Below the pieces are notes generated by a model. It worked only from the letters and a program-made list of their open reading frames with translations, ran no database searches and was not told where the DNA came from. Shown here piece by piece: positions 8,269 through 16,932 of a DNA stretch of 64,000 bases. The position numbers and the translations under genes were made by a program. Numbering within the stretch: position 1 is the first letter of the stretch; each line of letters starts with the position of its first letter. The stretch is from Sulfitobacter litoralis (GTDB taxonomy: Bacteria; Pseudomonadota; Alphaproteobacteria; Rhodobacterales; Rhodobacteraceae), in the NCBI RefSeq assembly GCF_900103185.1, contig NZ_FNJD01000009.1, forward strand, positions 62,001 to 126,000, in the 5' to 3' direction.

Positions 8269-9060
8269 TTAGACCAATGCGCCGACTGCGCGCTTGGTCA
8301 TGACGGCTACCAGATGCGCGCGGAAATCGCCGCTGCCGTGCAGGTCGCTGATCATGCTGTCACCGGGCAGGCTCAACCCTGACAATGCCTCGACGTTGAA
8401 AGTGCCGCTGAGCGCGTTTTCTGCCTCTGACCAACGGAACACTCCTTCTTCCGAGGCACCGGTCACGGCGACACGCACCCCGTCCGCAAACTTGGCCACA
8501 AAAACGGCAACCAGCGGGAAGCGCGAAGCAGGCTGGATAAACTTTTCGTAATGCGCCTTTTCAGGGATTGGAAAGCGCACTTCTGTAACAATCTCGCCCT
8601 CATCCAGCGCCGTCGCGAACATCCCCTCAAAGAAATCGTCGGCCGCAATCTCGCGCGCATTTGTGACCACCGTCGCGCCGCTCCCTAGAACGGCGGCCGG
8701 ATAACAGGCAGAGGGGTCATTGTTGGCAACGGACCCGCCAATCGTGCCGCGATTACGCACAGCCGGATCACCGATCCGCGCGGCAAGACCCGCCAGCCCA
8801 GGGTAATGCGCCTGTGCTTCCTTGGCGACAACCGCATGCACAGTCCCGCCACCAACGCACAATTGGCCATCGTCGCCCATACGCACACCGCGCATTTCTT
8901 CGATCCCGCTCAACGACACCAGAACTGACGGCATCGCCAACCGTGCCTTGAGCGTGGGGATCAGCGTTTGCCCGCCGCTCAGAGGTTGTGCTTCGTCCTG
9001 CCCCAATGCCGTGATCGCCTCTGCGACCGTCGCGGGCTTCACTACGTCGAAATCATACAT
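8269..9060 (-). CDS. coxM: Molybdenum hydroxylase FAD-binding (medium) subunit, CoxM-type
   Basis: The 263-residue subunit holds FAD and passes electrons from the Fe-S subunit to the acceptor. Family motifs are visible: LSGGQTLIPTLKARL (about 32-46), TIGGSVANNDPSACYPAAVL (about 108-127) for FAD pyrophosphate binding, and AAVLGSGATVV. Length is close to the usual 260-290. It is third in the S-L-M order. The start at 9060 is favoured because GAAGGA sits 7 bases upstream. Its upstream gap (9061-9215) contains a dispersed repeat element. Confidence 0.9.
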   Translation of the reverse strand: MYDFDVVKPATVAEAITALGQDEAQPLSGGQTLIPTLKARLAMPSVLVSLSGIEEMRGVRMGDDGQLCVGGGTVHAVVAKEAQAHYPGLAGLAARIGDPAVRNRGTIGGSVANNDPSACYPAAVLGSGATVVTNAREIAADDFFEGMFATALDEGEIVTEVRFPIPEKAHYEKFIQPASRFPLVAVFVAKFADGVRVAVTGASEEGVFRWSEAENALSGTFNVEALSGLSLPGDSMISDLHGSGDFRAHLVAVMTKRAVGALV

Positions 9061-9102
9061 CTTGCGTCCTTCCAATCTCAGAGCGGGCCTTGGCCTCTGC
9101 GC

Positions 9103-9152
9103 CGCTCTTCATTTTGCCAATAAACTCCGGGGGCGCGGGGGTTGGCCCCCGC
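9103..9152. repeat. Dispersed intergenic repeat, copy A
   Basis: Bases 9103-9132 match the element at 25952-25981 in 28 of 30 positions (differences only at the two bases after TTTTGCC). A perfect hairpin GCGGGGG-TTGG-CCCCCGC follows at 9135-9152. It lies between coxL and coxM. Confidence 0.75.
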
Positions 9153-9215
9153 TTTCCCTTATTTTCTGCGCCAGAGGCACATAGAGGGCTGAACCCTGCA
9201 CCTGCCCCAACCGTC

Positions 9216-11579
9216 TTATCCGTTCATCGCCGCCCAAACCCGCGCCGGTGTGACGGGCATGTCGATATGTCCGACATCCTTACCGCCCGAGCGCATGGCG
9301 TCCAAGACCGCATTCACCACAGCCGGAGGCGACCCGATGGCCCCCGCCTCGCCGCAGCCTTTCACGCCCAAGGGGTTATGTGTGCAGGGCGTCTGGCACG
9401 AATGGTCCACCGTATAGAACGGCAGATCACTGGCCCGTGGCATTGCGTAATCCATGTAGGATGCGCTCAGCAGCTGGCCGTCACTGTCGTAGGCACAGTT
9501 CTCCATCAGCGCCTGCCCGATGCCTTGTGCAATCCCGCCATGGACCTGACCGCTGACGATCATCGGGTTCACAATGTTGCCAAAATCATCCGCCGCCGCG
9601 AAACGGTCGATGGTGACGTGACCGGTCTCGGGGTCCAATTCGACCTCGCAGGCATAGGCCCCCGAGGGGTAGGTAAAGTTCGACGGATCATAGAACGCGG
9701 TTTCCTCCAGGCCGGGTTCGATATCCTCCAACGGGTAGTTATGCGGGACATATGCCGCCAAAGTCACATCACCCCAAGCGACAGACTTATCTGTGCCAGC
9801 CACACTGAACGCCCCATCCTTCAGCTCGATATCCCCTTCCGAGGCTTCCAGCAAATGCGAGGCGATCTTTTTGGCCTTGGCGATAATCTTTTCTGTGGCG
9901 CGCACCATCGCCGAACCGCCAACCGCAAGCGACCGTGACCCGTACGTCCCCATCCCCATTGGGGTATTCGCAGTGTCACCATGCACAATCTCGATCATTT
10001 CCTCAGGGATACCGATCATTTCGGCGATGACCTGAGGGAACGCCGTCTCGTGGCCCTGGCCGTGACTGTGGCTGCCGGTCATCACCACCAGACCGCCCGT
10101 CGCATTGACCCGCACGGTGGCAGATTCGTATAGACCCGCCCGCGCGCCCAATTGGCCCACAAGGTTCGAGGGCGCGATGCCGCAAGCCTCGATATAGCAA
10201 TTCACGCCGAACCCACGCAGCTTGCCCTTGGCCTCGCTGTCCCTGCGGCGCGCGTCAAAACCGGCGAAATCTGCGATCTCTTCCAGCTTGTCCATCGTTG
10301 CGACATAGTCGCCCGTGTCGTATTCGACCGCGACCGGCGTGGCGTAGGGGAATTCGGTGATAAAGTTCTGCCGCCGCAGAGCAATTGGATCGACCCCCAG
10401 TTCATGGGCACATTTATCAACCAGCCGTTCCAGCTGGTATGTGGCCTCTGGCCGGCCCGCGCCACGGTATGCATCGACGGGCACGGTATTGGTAAACACC
10501 GCCTTTACGTTCACATAAATCAGCGGCGTCTTATAGTTGCCCGCCATCAACGTGCCGTGCAGCCATGTGGGCACCGACGGCGCGAAGGTCGACAGATAAG
10601 CCCCCATATTCGCGTAGGTATCCGTGCGCAGCGCGGTAAAGTTATTGTCTGCGTCCAGCGCCATCTGGATCTTGGTCACATGGTCACGCCCGTGGGCGTC
10701 GGACATGAAGGCCTCTGACCGGCTGGACGTCCATTTCACCGGACGGTTACAGGCTTTGGCGGCAAAGGTGCAAAATGCCTCTTCCTGATAGTGAAAAATC
10801 TTGGTGCCAAAGCCGCCGCCCACATCGGGGGCCACAACCCGCAGCTTGTGTTCAGGGATGCCCAGAACAAAGGCCCCCATCAACAGACGGATGACGTGAG
10901 GATTCTGCGACGTGGTATAAAGTGTGTGATCCCCTGTGCCGCGGGCATAATCGCCGACAGCCACACGCGGTTCCATCGGGTTGGCGACCAAGCGGTTGTT
11001 CACGAGTTCAAGCGTGGTGACATGTGCGGCGTCTTCAAACGCCTTATCCACGGCACCTTTGTTTTCCTCAACAAAACCCCAGTCGTAACACAGGTTAGAG
11101 GTCAGATCGTCATGCACCTTGGGTGCGCCGTCCTGTACCGCTTGCTTCATGTCCACCACAGCGGGCAGATCGGTGATATCGACAACAATCGCCTCTGCCG
11201 CATCGCGGGCTTGGGACAGGGTTTCAGCAACGACGGCGGCAATCGGTTCGCCCACATGGCGCACCTTACCGTCGGCCAGCACGGGGTGGCGCGGTTCCTG
11301 CATCGGCTCGCCATGCTTGTCGGTGATTTGCCAGCCACAGGGGATAGAGCCCACTTCGGTGAAATCGGCACCGGTAAAGATCTTCACGACCCCCGGCATC
11401 CCATCGGCTGCCGAAGTATCGACCGAATTCAACACCCCATGGGCGATATCCGAGCGCAGAAAGAACACATGCGCCTGTCCATGCAGGTTGATATCGTCGG
11501 TATAATTCCCCTCACCGGTCAAAAACCGGATATCCTCGCGCCGCTTGCTGCTGGCACCAATTCCGCCGTCCTTTGGCAT
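9216..11579 (-). CDS. coxL: Form II aerobic CO-dehydrogenase-like molybdenum hydroxylase, large subunit
   Basis: The 787-residue catalytic subunit of the xanthine-oxidase/CODH family would bind molybdopterin cytosine dinucleotide. The active-site loop reads AYRGAGR (about residues 370-376), the form II signature. True form I CO dehydrogenases have AYxCSFR, with the cysteine that binds copper. Other motifs: DVGGGFGTKI, SHSHGQGHETAFPQ, GMGTYGSRS, and near the C-terminus NPLGVKGCGEAGAIGSPPAVVNA with the catalytic glutamate. CO oxidation by form II enzymes is slow or doubtful, so the true substrate is open. SD GGGAGGA precedes the ATG. A large hairpin lies in the gap after coxS. Confidence 0.9.
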   Translation of the reverse strand: MPKDGGIGASSKRREDIRFLTGEGNYTDDINLHGQAHVFFLRSDIAHGVLNSVDTSAADGMPGVVKIFTGADFTEVGSIPCGWQITDKHGEPMQEPRHPVLADGKVRHVGEPIAAVVAETLSQARDAAEAIVVDITDLPAVVDMKQAVQDGAPKVHDDLTSNLCYDWGFVEENKGAVDKAFEDAAHVTTLELVNNRLVANPMEPRVAVGDYARGTGDHTLYTTSQNPHVIRLLMGAFVLGIPEHKLRVVAPDVGGGFGTKIFHYQEEAFCTFAAKACNRPVKWTSSRSEAFMSDAHGRDHVTKIQMALDADNNFTALRTDTYANMGAYLSTFAPSVPTWLHGTLMAGNYKTPLIYVNVKAVFTNTVPVDAYRGAGRPEATYQLERLVDKCAHELGVDPIALRRQNFITEFPYATPVAVEYDTGDYVATMDKLEEIADFAGFDARRRDSEAKGKLRGFGVNCYIEACGIAPSNLVGQLGARAGLYESATVRVNATGGLVVMTGSHSHGQGHETAFPQVIAEMIGIPEEMIEIVHGDTANTPMGMGTYGSRSLAVGGSAMVRATEKIIAKAKKIASHLLEASEGDIELKDGAFSVAGTDKSVAWGDVTLAAYVPHNYPLEDIEPGLEETAFYDPSNFTYPSGAYACEVELDPETGHVTIDRFAAADDFGNIVNPMIVSGQVHGGIAQGIGQALMENCAYDSDGQLLSASYMDYAMPRASDLPFYTVDHSCQTPCTHNPLGVKGCGEAGAIGSPPAVVNAVLDAMRSGGKDVGHIDMPVTPARVWAAMNG

Positions 11580-11718
11580 GGTAAATTCCTCCCTATGGGG
11601 TACGGATCAGGTCCGCACCGTCGTATGTGGCTTATGCGATTAGCTGTATTCTTATGTCTTCAATCTTTAGGTGATGCGGATCCCCCGTCCACGTGGGGAA
11701 GCGCGGTTTTCGAAAGGG

Positions 11719-11766
11719 GTGCGCCGTGTCCTCCCGACCCTGCGCAAACAGGGCCACACGGCACAC
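11719..11766 (-). other. Large stem-loop between coxS and coxL
   Basis: The arms GTGCGCCGTGT (11719-11729) and ACACGGCACAC (11756-11766) pair with one G-U, and an inner CCCTG/CAGGG stem (11738-11742 with 11749-11753) closes the top. It begins 6 bases after the coxS stop. No T-run follows on the minus strand, so it is more likely an mRNA processing or stability element, or a weak attenuator, than a terminator. Confidence 0.55.
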
Positions 11767-11772
11767 CGTTGG

Positions 11773-12258
<486 letters not shown>

Positions 12259-12284
12259 GATGTTCCTCCCGTTTTATGTCATGT

Positions 12285-12302
12285 GTTAAGCAGAGTTAAG
12301 CA
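12285..12302 (-). promoter_or_regulatory. Direct-repeat candidate operator upstream of coxS
   Basis: On the minus strand TGCTTAAC occurs twice with start-to-start spacing of exactly 10 bp, one helical turn, 27-44 bases before the coxS ATG. This suggests side-by-side binding of a regulator. The protein is not identifiable from the sequence. Confidence 0.4.
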
Positions 12303-12388
12303 CGCCAAAGAGGCGTTGAGAACAGAAATTTTCGGCGTGGTTGAACTTCGCCGGCATATCGCGGCGCTCATCACCCGTGCGTCGGGGG

Positions 12389-13372
12389 TCAACCGCGTCT
12401 TGGTTGCGGGCGTGTTACGATCTCTTTCAGCAGACCGCCGACGCCCATGCCCGCGATGTCGCGAGGGGTCACATCCACACCACAGATCACGCGCGACAGC
12501 ACCCAATCTGCCCCATTCAACGCAGGGGACCGCGCACAGCCCGGCAGGCCTATCACCGGGGTATCGCCCCTGTGCCCCAGAAACAGCAGATTGCCCGGAT
12601 CAACAGGCATGCCAAAGCGCGAGACCTCACCCCCTGCGGCACGCAAGGCTTGTGGGGCCACATCATCAATATCGGAGGTAGCAGAGCCTGTCAGGATCAA
12701 CGTCAGCGCCGTATCCGCCGCGGCAATGGCATCGCGCAAAGCGGAAATTTCATGCGGCACAATCACGATGTCTTTGAGGGTGACATCCAGTGCTGAAAGC
12801 CGATCCGCTATCGCCTTTTTGCCCTTATCCCCTGCGCCGCCGTCGATTTCGGTGATGATCAACGTGGCGTCTTTGATCTGTGGCGGCAGCATCCGGATCG
12901 CGCCGCGACCTGCCTCGCAGGCGGCGTCCAGGTCATGGTCTGCCACAGCGTATGAGATAATCTTGATCGTGGCGACCATCCCCCCCGCTGCCATCTGTTG
13001 GAACGGCGGCACGGTGGCCAGTGTGATCATCGGATGCACTGCATTCAACGCCTCAAGCGCGGCCACATCCAGATGCACGATGCCCGGTCCATCGGCCAGC
13101 AGGTTCACGCGGCCGGTAAAGGCGCGTGTCATCGTCAGATGCGGATGATCTGCAAGCACGGCTTGCGCGACCTGTGCCGCGGCAGTGTTTTCATCCACAT
13201 CGCCCGCCGAAAGCTGCGCAACGACGACCGTCTCGATCCCCTCTGCCCGAAGCGCGTCCAGATGCGAGGGCGCCAGCCGCAAGCCTTTGCGCAATCGGCC
13301 TGACGGCAACGCGATGGAGTGGGCCAGCACTGCGCCCTCGGCCTGCGCAGTCTCGACGGGTCCGAACCTCAC
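12389..13372 (-). CDS. Molybdopterin-binding (MoCF/MogA-like domain) protein of the cox locus
   Basis: The 327-residue protein starts with GTG at 13372, overlapping the xdhC stop as GTGA. The N-terminal part (AQAEGAVLAHSIALPSGRLR) resembles proteins annotated as molybdopterin-binding in CODH/xanthine dehydrogenase loci. The C-terminal half contains a MoCF-type fold signature with VPHEISALRDAI and LTGSATSDIDDVAPQAL, then GLPGCARSPALNGADW. Likely role: handling of molybdopterin or its cytidylylated form during insertion into the hydroxylase. It lacks an obvious cytidylyltransferase (MocA-type) domain, so nucleotide transfer probably depends on another gene. Function is inferred from family and location. 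Confidence 0.75.
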   Translation of the reverse strand: MRFGPVETAQAEGAVLAHSIALPSGRLRKGLRLAPSHLDALRAEGIETVVVAQLSAGDVDENTAAAQVAQAVLADHPHLTMTRAFTGRVNLLADGPGIVHLDVAALEALNAVHPMITLATVPPFQQMAAGGMVATIKIISYAVADHDLDAACEAGRGAIRMLPPQIKDATLIITEIDGGAGDKGKKAIADRLSALDVTLKDIVIVPHEISALRDAIAAADTALTLILTGSATSDIDDVAPQALRAAGGEVSRFGMPVDPGNLLFLGHRGDTPVIGLPGCARSPALNGADWVLSRVICGVDVTPRDIAGMGVGGLLKEIVTRPQPRRG

Positions 13373-14337
13373 GGTTTTCTCAAGGTTTGGATCATCTGCG
13401 ACAGGATCGACACCGCGATCTCGGGCGGACCGGCGGCGCCGATATCCAGCCCGATGGGCCCGTTGATCCGCGCGATCTCGGCGGCGGTAAAGCCTGCTTC
13501 TTCCAGACGCGACACGCGGGCGGCATGGGTCCGCTTTGACCCGAGCGCGCCGATATAGAACGCGTCCGAGCGCAAGGCGATGTGCAGCGCGGGGTCGTCC
13601 AGTTTGGGGTCATGGGTCAACAGCACGACGGCGCTGCGGGTATCGACGCCGACGGTATTCATCGCCGCGTCCGGCCAATCGTTGAACACCTGTGCATCGG
13701 GGAAACGCGCTTGCGAGCCAAACGCCTCGCGCGGGTCAATCACCACGGCGTCGAACCCCGCGACCTGCGCCATGGGCACCAGCGCTTGGGCGATATGCAC
13801 GGCCCCGACGATGACCAGCCGCAGCGGCGGATTATGGATCGTCACAAATGTATCGCCGTCTTCCTCTACACCGGACCGGTCCATCCGGAAGCGATCCGCA
13901 TAGCCGTCGTCTACCAGCCGGCCGGCCCCGCCAGACAGCGGCACCTGATAGGCCACGGGCTGACGTGCGGCGCGGGCGCGCACCAGATCAGACAAGACGT
14001 CAAACGGCATAGCGCCTGCGCCAATTGGTTCGACCAACACGCGGATGCGCCCGCCACAGGCCAACCCGACCGCAAAGGCGTCGCCATCGCTAACGCCATA
14101 TTCCAATAAACGCGGGGTGCCATCCTCGATTGCCTCAAGCGCTTCGACCACCACGGCCCCCTCGACGCAACCGCCCGAGACAGATCCCTGCATCTCGCCA
14201 TCAGCCGCGATTGCCAGCTGGGCCCCGACACGCCGCGGGGCTGACCCCCATGTCTCTACGACCGTCGCCAGCGCGGCCCCACGGCCCGCTTGCGCCCATG
14301 CATAGGCGCGTTCTGGTGCGTTCTCGAAAATCTCCAT
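13369..14337 (-). CDS. xdhC: XdhC/CoxF family molybdenum cofactor maturation protein
   Basis: This 322-residue protein has the XdhC N-terminal motif (ATVVETWGSAPRRVGAQLAI, then GSVSGGCVEGAVV) and a C-terminal Rossmann-like domain (LRLVIVGAVHIAQAL and YIGALGSKRTHAAR). XdhC proteins bind molybdenum cofactor, promote its sulfuration and pass it to the apo-hydroxylase. AAGGAGG lies 9 bases before the ATG, the best ribosome site in the locus. It is the first gene of the minus-strand block that continues with the molybdopterin-binding protein and coxSLM. The 155 bases to the divergent bolA gene must hold both promoters. Confidence 0.9.
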   Translation of the reverse strand: MEIFENAPERAYAWAQAGRGAALATVVETWGSAPRRVGAQLAIAADGEMQGSVSGGCVEGAVVVEALEAIEDGTPRLLEYGVSDGDAFAVGLACGGRIRVLVEPIGAGAMPFDVLSDLVRARAARQPVAYQVPLSGGAGRLVDDGYADRFRMDRSGVEEDGDTFVTIHNPPLRLVIVGAVHIAQALVPMAQVAGFDAVVIDPREAFGSQARFPDAQVFNDWPDAAMNTVGVDTRSAVVLLTHDPKLDDPALHIALRSDAFYIGALGSKRTHAARVSRLEEAGFTAAEIARINGPIGLDIGAAGPPEIAVSILSQMIQTLRKP

Positions 14338-14492
14338 GGCGGGTGGCCTCCTTAACCTTGTCGCGGCGGCGACTGTTCTTATGTAGGGCCTCCCAGCCCC
14401 CCGCTCAATCAGATAACGGGGAGATAACTTGCACGCCGCCCTTCACACTACTACATCTTGGCCAATGACATGCCAGACGGAGCACCCCACAC

Positions 14493-14729
14493 ATGCCCAT
14501 GCAAGCCCGCGAAATCGAAGACCTGCTGCGTGAAACCTTTCCCAATGCCAAGATCACCGTCGAAGGCAATGACGGCGTTCACATGGCCGCGATGATCATC
14601 GACGAAAGTTTTCGCGGCCAGAACCGCGTGCAACAACAACGTGCCGTCTATGCCGCGCTTAAGGGCCGGATGGACGGGTCGAATGGTGAACTGCACGCAC
14701 TGGCACTGACCACCAAAGCGCCGGACTGA
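14493..14729 (+). CDS. BolA family protein
   Basis: The 78-residue protein has the BolA fold signature: the helix REIEDLLRETFPNAKI, then DGVHMAAMII and the core FRGQNRVQQQRAVYAAL. BolA proteins pair with monothiol CGFS glutaredoxins to carry or deliver [2Fe-2S] clusters, and a CGFS glutaredoxin is two genes downstream. A histidine in the DGVH segment could be the cluster ligand. An alternative start two codons in (14499) is possible. It is closer to the IbaG/BolA2-like short group than to classic E. coli BolA (inference from length). Confidence 0.88.
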   Translation: MPMQAREIEDLLRETFPNAKITVEGNDGVHMAAMIIDESFRGQNRVQQQRAVYAALKGRMDGSNGELHALALTTKAPD

Positions 14730-14733
14730 TCCG

Positions 14734-14979
14734 GTGGACCCGATCCTGGTCGTGATCCTCAGCGTTCTGGTGTTGATCGTGGCCGTTTTGCGCGGCCTTC
14801 AGTCGCTGAAACACACACGCGACACCGAACGCGGATCAAAGCCGGGCAAGGGTTATCACGAAATCGACGCGACCTATCATTCGGGCGGCGGCGGCGGCGG
14901 GCACCAGACCAACTACCGCATCCCCCGCGACCCCCAAGAATACGCGAAACGCTTTATACCAAAGGACAAATCGAAATGA
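14734..14979 (+). CDS. Small single-pass membrane protein between bolA and grxD
   Basis: The 81-residue product starts with GTG at 14734, four bases after the bolA stop. The N-terminus is one transmembrane helix ([20 protein letters not shown]). The remainder is polar with a [10 protein letters not shown] glycine tract flanked by histidines, ending in lysines. It overlaps grxD by four bases (ATGA), so all three genes are likely co-translated. Hypothetical. Its position suggests an accessory role near iron-sulfur or glutathione metabolism, with no direct evidence. Confidence 0.7.
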   Translation: MDPILVVILSVLVLIVAVLRGLQSLKHTRDTERGSKPGKGYHEIDATYHSGGGGGGHQTNYRIPRDPQEYAKRFIPKDKSK

Positions 14980-15338
14980 CCGATGCAAAGACCCAAATTC
15001 AGGAAACCATCACAGCCCATAACGTTGTGCTGTTCATGAAGGGCAACAAGACGATGCCACAATGCGGTTTCTCTTCCCGTGTGGCAGGCGTTCTGAACTA
15101 CATGAACGTCGATTATACCGACGTGAACGTGCTGGCAGACGAAGGCCTGCGCCAAGGGATCAAGGAATTCTCTGACTGGCCCACCATTCCGCAGCTCTAT
15201 GTCAAAGGCGAATTCGTCGGCGGCTGTGACATCATCACCGAAATGATGCTGTCGGGCGAGCTGGACACACTGCTGGAAGAAAACGGCGTTGGCTTCGACA
15301 AGGATGCTGCCGACAAGATCCGCGAAGCCAACGGCTAA
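14976..15338 (+). CDS. grxD: Monothiol glutaredoxin, Grx4/GrxD type
   Basis: The 120-residue protein has the CGFS active site (Cys30 in MPQCGFSS) with the preceding FMKGNK, and the glutathione-binding [23 protein letters not shown] glutaredoxins bind a shared [2Fe-2S] cluster with glutathione and, with BolA partners, deliver clusters and report iron status. It is the last gene of the bolA-membrane peptide-grxD unit and overlaps the membrane gene by four bases. Confidence 0.94.
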   Translation: MTDAKTQIQETITAHNVVLFMKGNKTMPQCGFSSRVAGVLNYMNVDYTDVNVLADEGLRQGIKEFSDWPTIPQLYVKGEFVGGCDIITEMMLSGELDTLLEENGVGFDKDAADKIREANG

Positions 15339-15364
15339 GCAATCGCGCCAGGTCACCGGCCTAA

Positions 15365-15400
15365 CGAAAAACGGGTGCGCCTTTTAACAAGGTGCACCCG
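15365..15400 (-). terminator. Terminator of the MliC-zapA operon (possibly bidirectional)
   Basis: A 12-bp stem CGGGTGCGCCTT (15372-15383) pairs with AAGGTGCACCCG (15389-15400) with one G-U pair and loop TTAAC. On the minus strand it is followed by TTTTTCGTT, so it best fits the gene ending at 15443. It also lies 33 bases after grxD. Confidence 0.8.
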
Positions 15401-15442
15401 ACATTTGCTTTGAAACTGCTGCCCTATCGCCGGACGCCCATG

Positions 15443-15799
15443 TCATCGCGTGCGACACTCCGCATAGATTGTCGTGTCTTGATCCGCCACTGAGTCATGC
15501 CAGATCAGCGTTGCAGCGTTCCCCTTGTTCCACCAAACATAGCCAGAACCGTCCGAGGGCCATTCATACCGCGCGCCCGAAGCTGCACGCGATTGTACCA
15601 GTGTGATCATGCGGTTTTCGACATAAAGCACCGCAGTCGCATCGCCCTGTTCGGGGGTCGTATAGGACACCGGCACCTCGACCCCGCGTTCGCAAATATA
15701 AGTGGCGGTAACTGGCATGGCCTGGGCCAAAGCGCTGCCCCCTGCCCCGAGACACATTGCCGACGTTGCCCCAAACGCTATGACGCGCCGCAAAGTCAC
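15443..15799 (-). CDS. MliC family periplasmic protein (C-type lysozyme inhibitor-like)
   Basis: The 118-residue exported protein has a signal peptide ending near SALA-QA. The MliC pattern is visible: TYICERGVEVPVSY, VLYVENRMITL, the conserved SASGARYEW-like segment (RAASGARYEW), WWNKGNAATL and a final Cys in AECRTR. Two mature cysteines could form the family's disulfide. Family role: binds and inhibits host or competitor lysozyme in the periplasm. The start is GTG at 15799, overlapping the zapA stop as GTGA. Confidence 0.8.
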   Translation of the reverse strand: MTLRRVIAFGATSAMCLGAGGSALAQAMPVTATYICERGVEVPVSYTTPEQGDATAVLYVENRMITLVQSRAASGARYEWPSDGSGYVWWNKGNAATLIWHDSVADQDTTIYAECRTR

Positions 15800-16185
15800 C
15801 GGGCCTTGTCTTCTATTTCGTCTGCCAAGGCTTCTGCGCGGGCAGCCATTTCGGCAAGACTATCGGTCACGCCTTGAGGAATAACGGCGACTTCGATCCG
15901 CTCTGGCTCGACCACAACGTTGCGCAGACTGGCAAGTTCGGCGTCCCGCTCCGCTAATTGGGCGCGGGCTTCTTTTATCTTATCCTCGACGGAGGCGGTC
16001 TTATCGGCAAGCAACAGGCCCGCCATCAACAGCATCCGCGCTTCGGGCATCCGGCCAACCTGATCCGACAGCACCTGTGCCTCGTCATCCAGCATCTTGG
16101 CGGCAGAGTGCAGGTAATCCTCCTCGCCCTCTTGGCAGGATACTTCGAACTGGCGACCGCCGATAGAAATGGAAACTTCGGGCAT
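15796..16185 (-). CDS. zapA: Cell division protein ZapA
   Basis: The 129-residue protein has the ZapA N-terminal head (VSISIGGRQFEVSCQEGEEDYL) and the coiled-coil stalk (MLDDEAQVLSDQVGRMPEARMLLMAGLLLADK). ZapA cross-links FtsZ filaments at mid-cell. It overlaps its upstream coiled-coil neighbour by one base and the MliC gene by four, so the three are one transcription unit. Confidence 0.92.
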   Translation of the reverse strand: MPEVSISIGGRQFEVSCQEGEEDYLHSAAKMLDDEAQVLSDQVGRMPEARMLLMAGLLLADKTASVEDKIKEARAQLAERDAELASLRNVVVEPERIEVAVIPQGVTDSLAEMAARAEALADEIEDKAR

Positions 16186-16685
16186 CAGGCAGACTCCTCG
16201 GCAGTGGGGACAAGCGGCGTTAGAACAGACAGGATCGCGTCAGCCTCTGCTACATCAGCGCGGCGGGCGGCATGCACGGCATCAAGCTCGGCTTGCAGGG
16301 CGGCATTGATTAGGCCGGCGTCACCGACCCCTTCGGCATTGGCCTCGCGCAGCGCGGCACAGGCTTCGGCCAGTTGCGCATTGGCGCGGCGCACCCGTTG
16401 CAACTCCATATCAAGCTTTTCAGTCTGGGTCCGTGCCGCATCAGCGTTGTTGTTTTGCGCCTGCGCTGTCGCCAGTTCCGCACGCAGATGAGACGTTTCA
16501 TCCGCAAGGCGCTTTTTCAAAGCCTCGACCTGTTCCGCCAGTTCGACGTTGACAGCGCGCTCTTGCGCCAGATCTTGAGATAGATCGGGGATCTCGTCTT
16601 TGGCGACCGCCAGTTTGTCCGCTCCGCGCGACGCCCTTTCAAGCGCCGCCAGAATACGGCCTTGCAAGTGTTCTATGTCGCTCAT
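16185..16685 (-). CDS. Coiled-coil protein upstream of zapA
   Basis: The 166-residue protein has no signal or membrane segment and is almost all heptad-like coiled coil (ERAVNVELAEQVEALKKRLA onward), rich in Ala, Glu, Arg and Gln. A short coiled-coil gene next to zapA is common in alphaproteobacteria (DUF4164-like in some). I cannot confirm the family. One base of overlap with zapA suggests linked expression and perhaps a division-related role (inference). Confidence 0.75.
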   Translation of the reverse strand: MSDIEHLQGRILAALERASRGADKLAVAKDEIPDLSQDLAQERAVNVELAEQVEALKKRLADETSHLRAELATAQAQNNNADAARTQTEKLDMELQRVRRANAQLAEACAALREANAEGVGDAGLINAALQAELDAVHAARRADVAEADAILSVLTPLVPTAEESA

Positions 16686-16932
16686 CGCAGGGTTCCTCGT
16701 AAAACGTCGTATGTCAGTCGTATATCACAGTTTGCCAACCATCGAATCGCTGGTCAATGTGGTTTCAGCCAATCCTACCCAAACCAAAGGCGGAATACTG
16801 CCCCTTTAAGAACAATGCCTTGGCGGGGCGGAAAAGCGATACCACTGACGGAGTCCTGTGGCCCTTGATCTTTGTGGGGTGGCTGGTATTGATCCGCGCA
16901 AACCCTTTCCCCCTTATAAGGAAGCTTGCACC
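16686..16932 (+). other. Structured intergenic/leader region before tkt; possible small RNA
   Basis: The 247-base gap separates the divergent zapA operon and tkt. Bases 16828-16897 can fold: GCGGA/TCCGC (16828-16832 with 16893-16897), ATACCA/TGGTAT (16839-16844 with 16884-16889), then inner GAC/GTC and CCC/GGG hairpins, giving a three-way-junction-like shape. Upstream AAAGG/CCTTT can form another hairpin. A 6S RNA gene commonly lies beside zapA in proteobacteria, so an ssrS homologue is one hypothesis; I could not match its conserved core. It may instead be a tkt leader. Confidence 0.35.

Noticed and set aside
12286..12299. Possible CtrA box TTAA-N6-TTAA before coxS
   Set aside because: The spacer is 6, not the required 7 bases. 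The stretch is better described as a direct repeat of TGCTTAAC.
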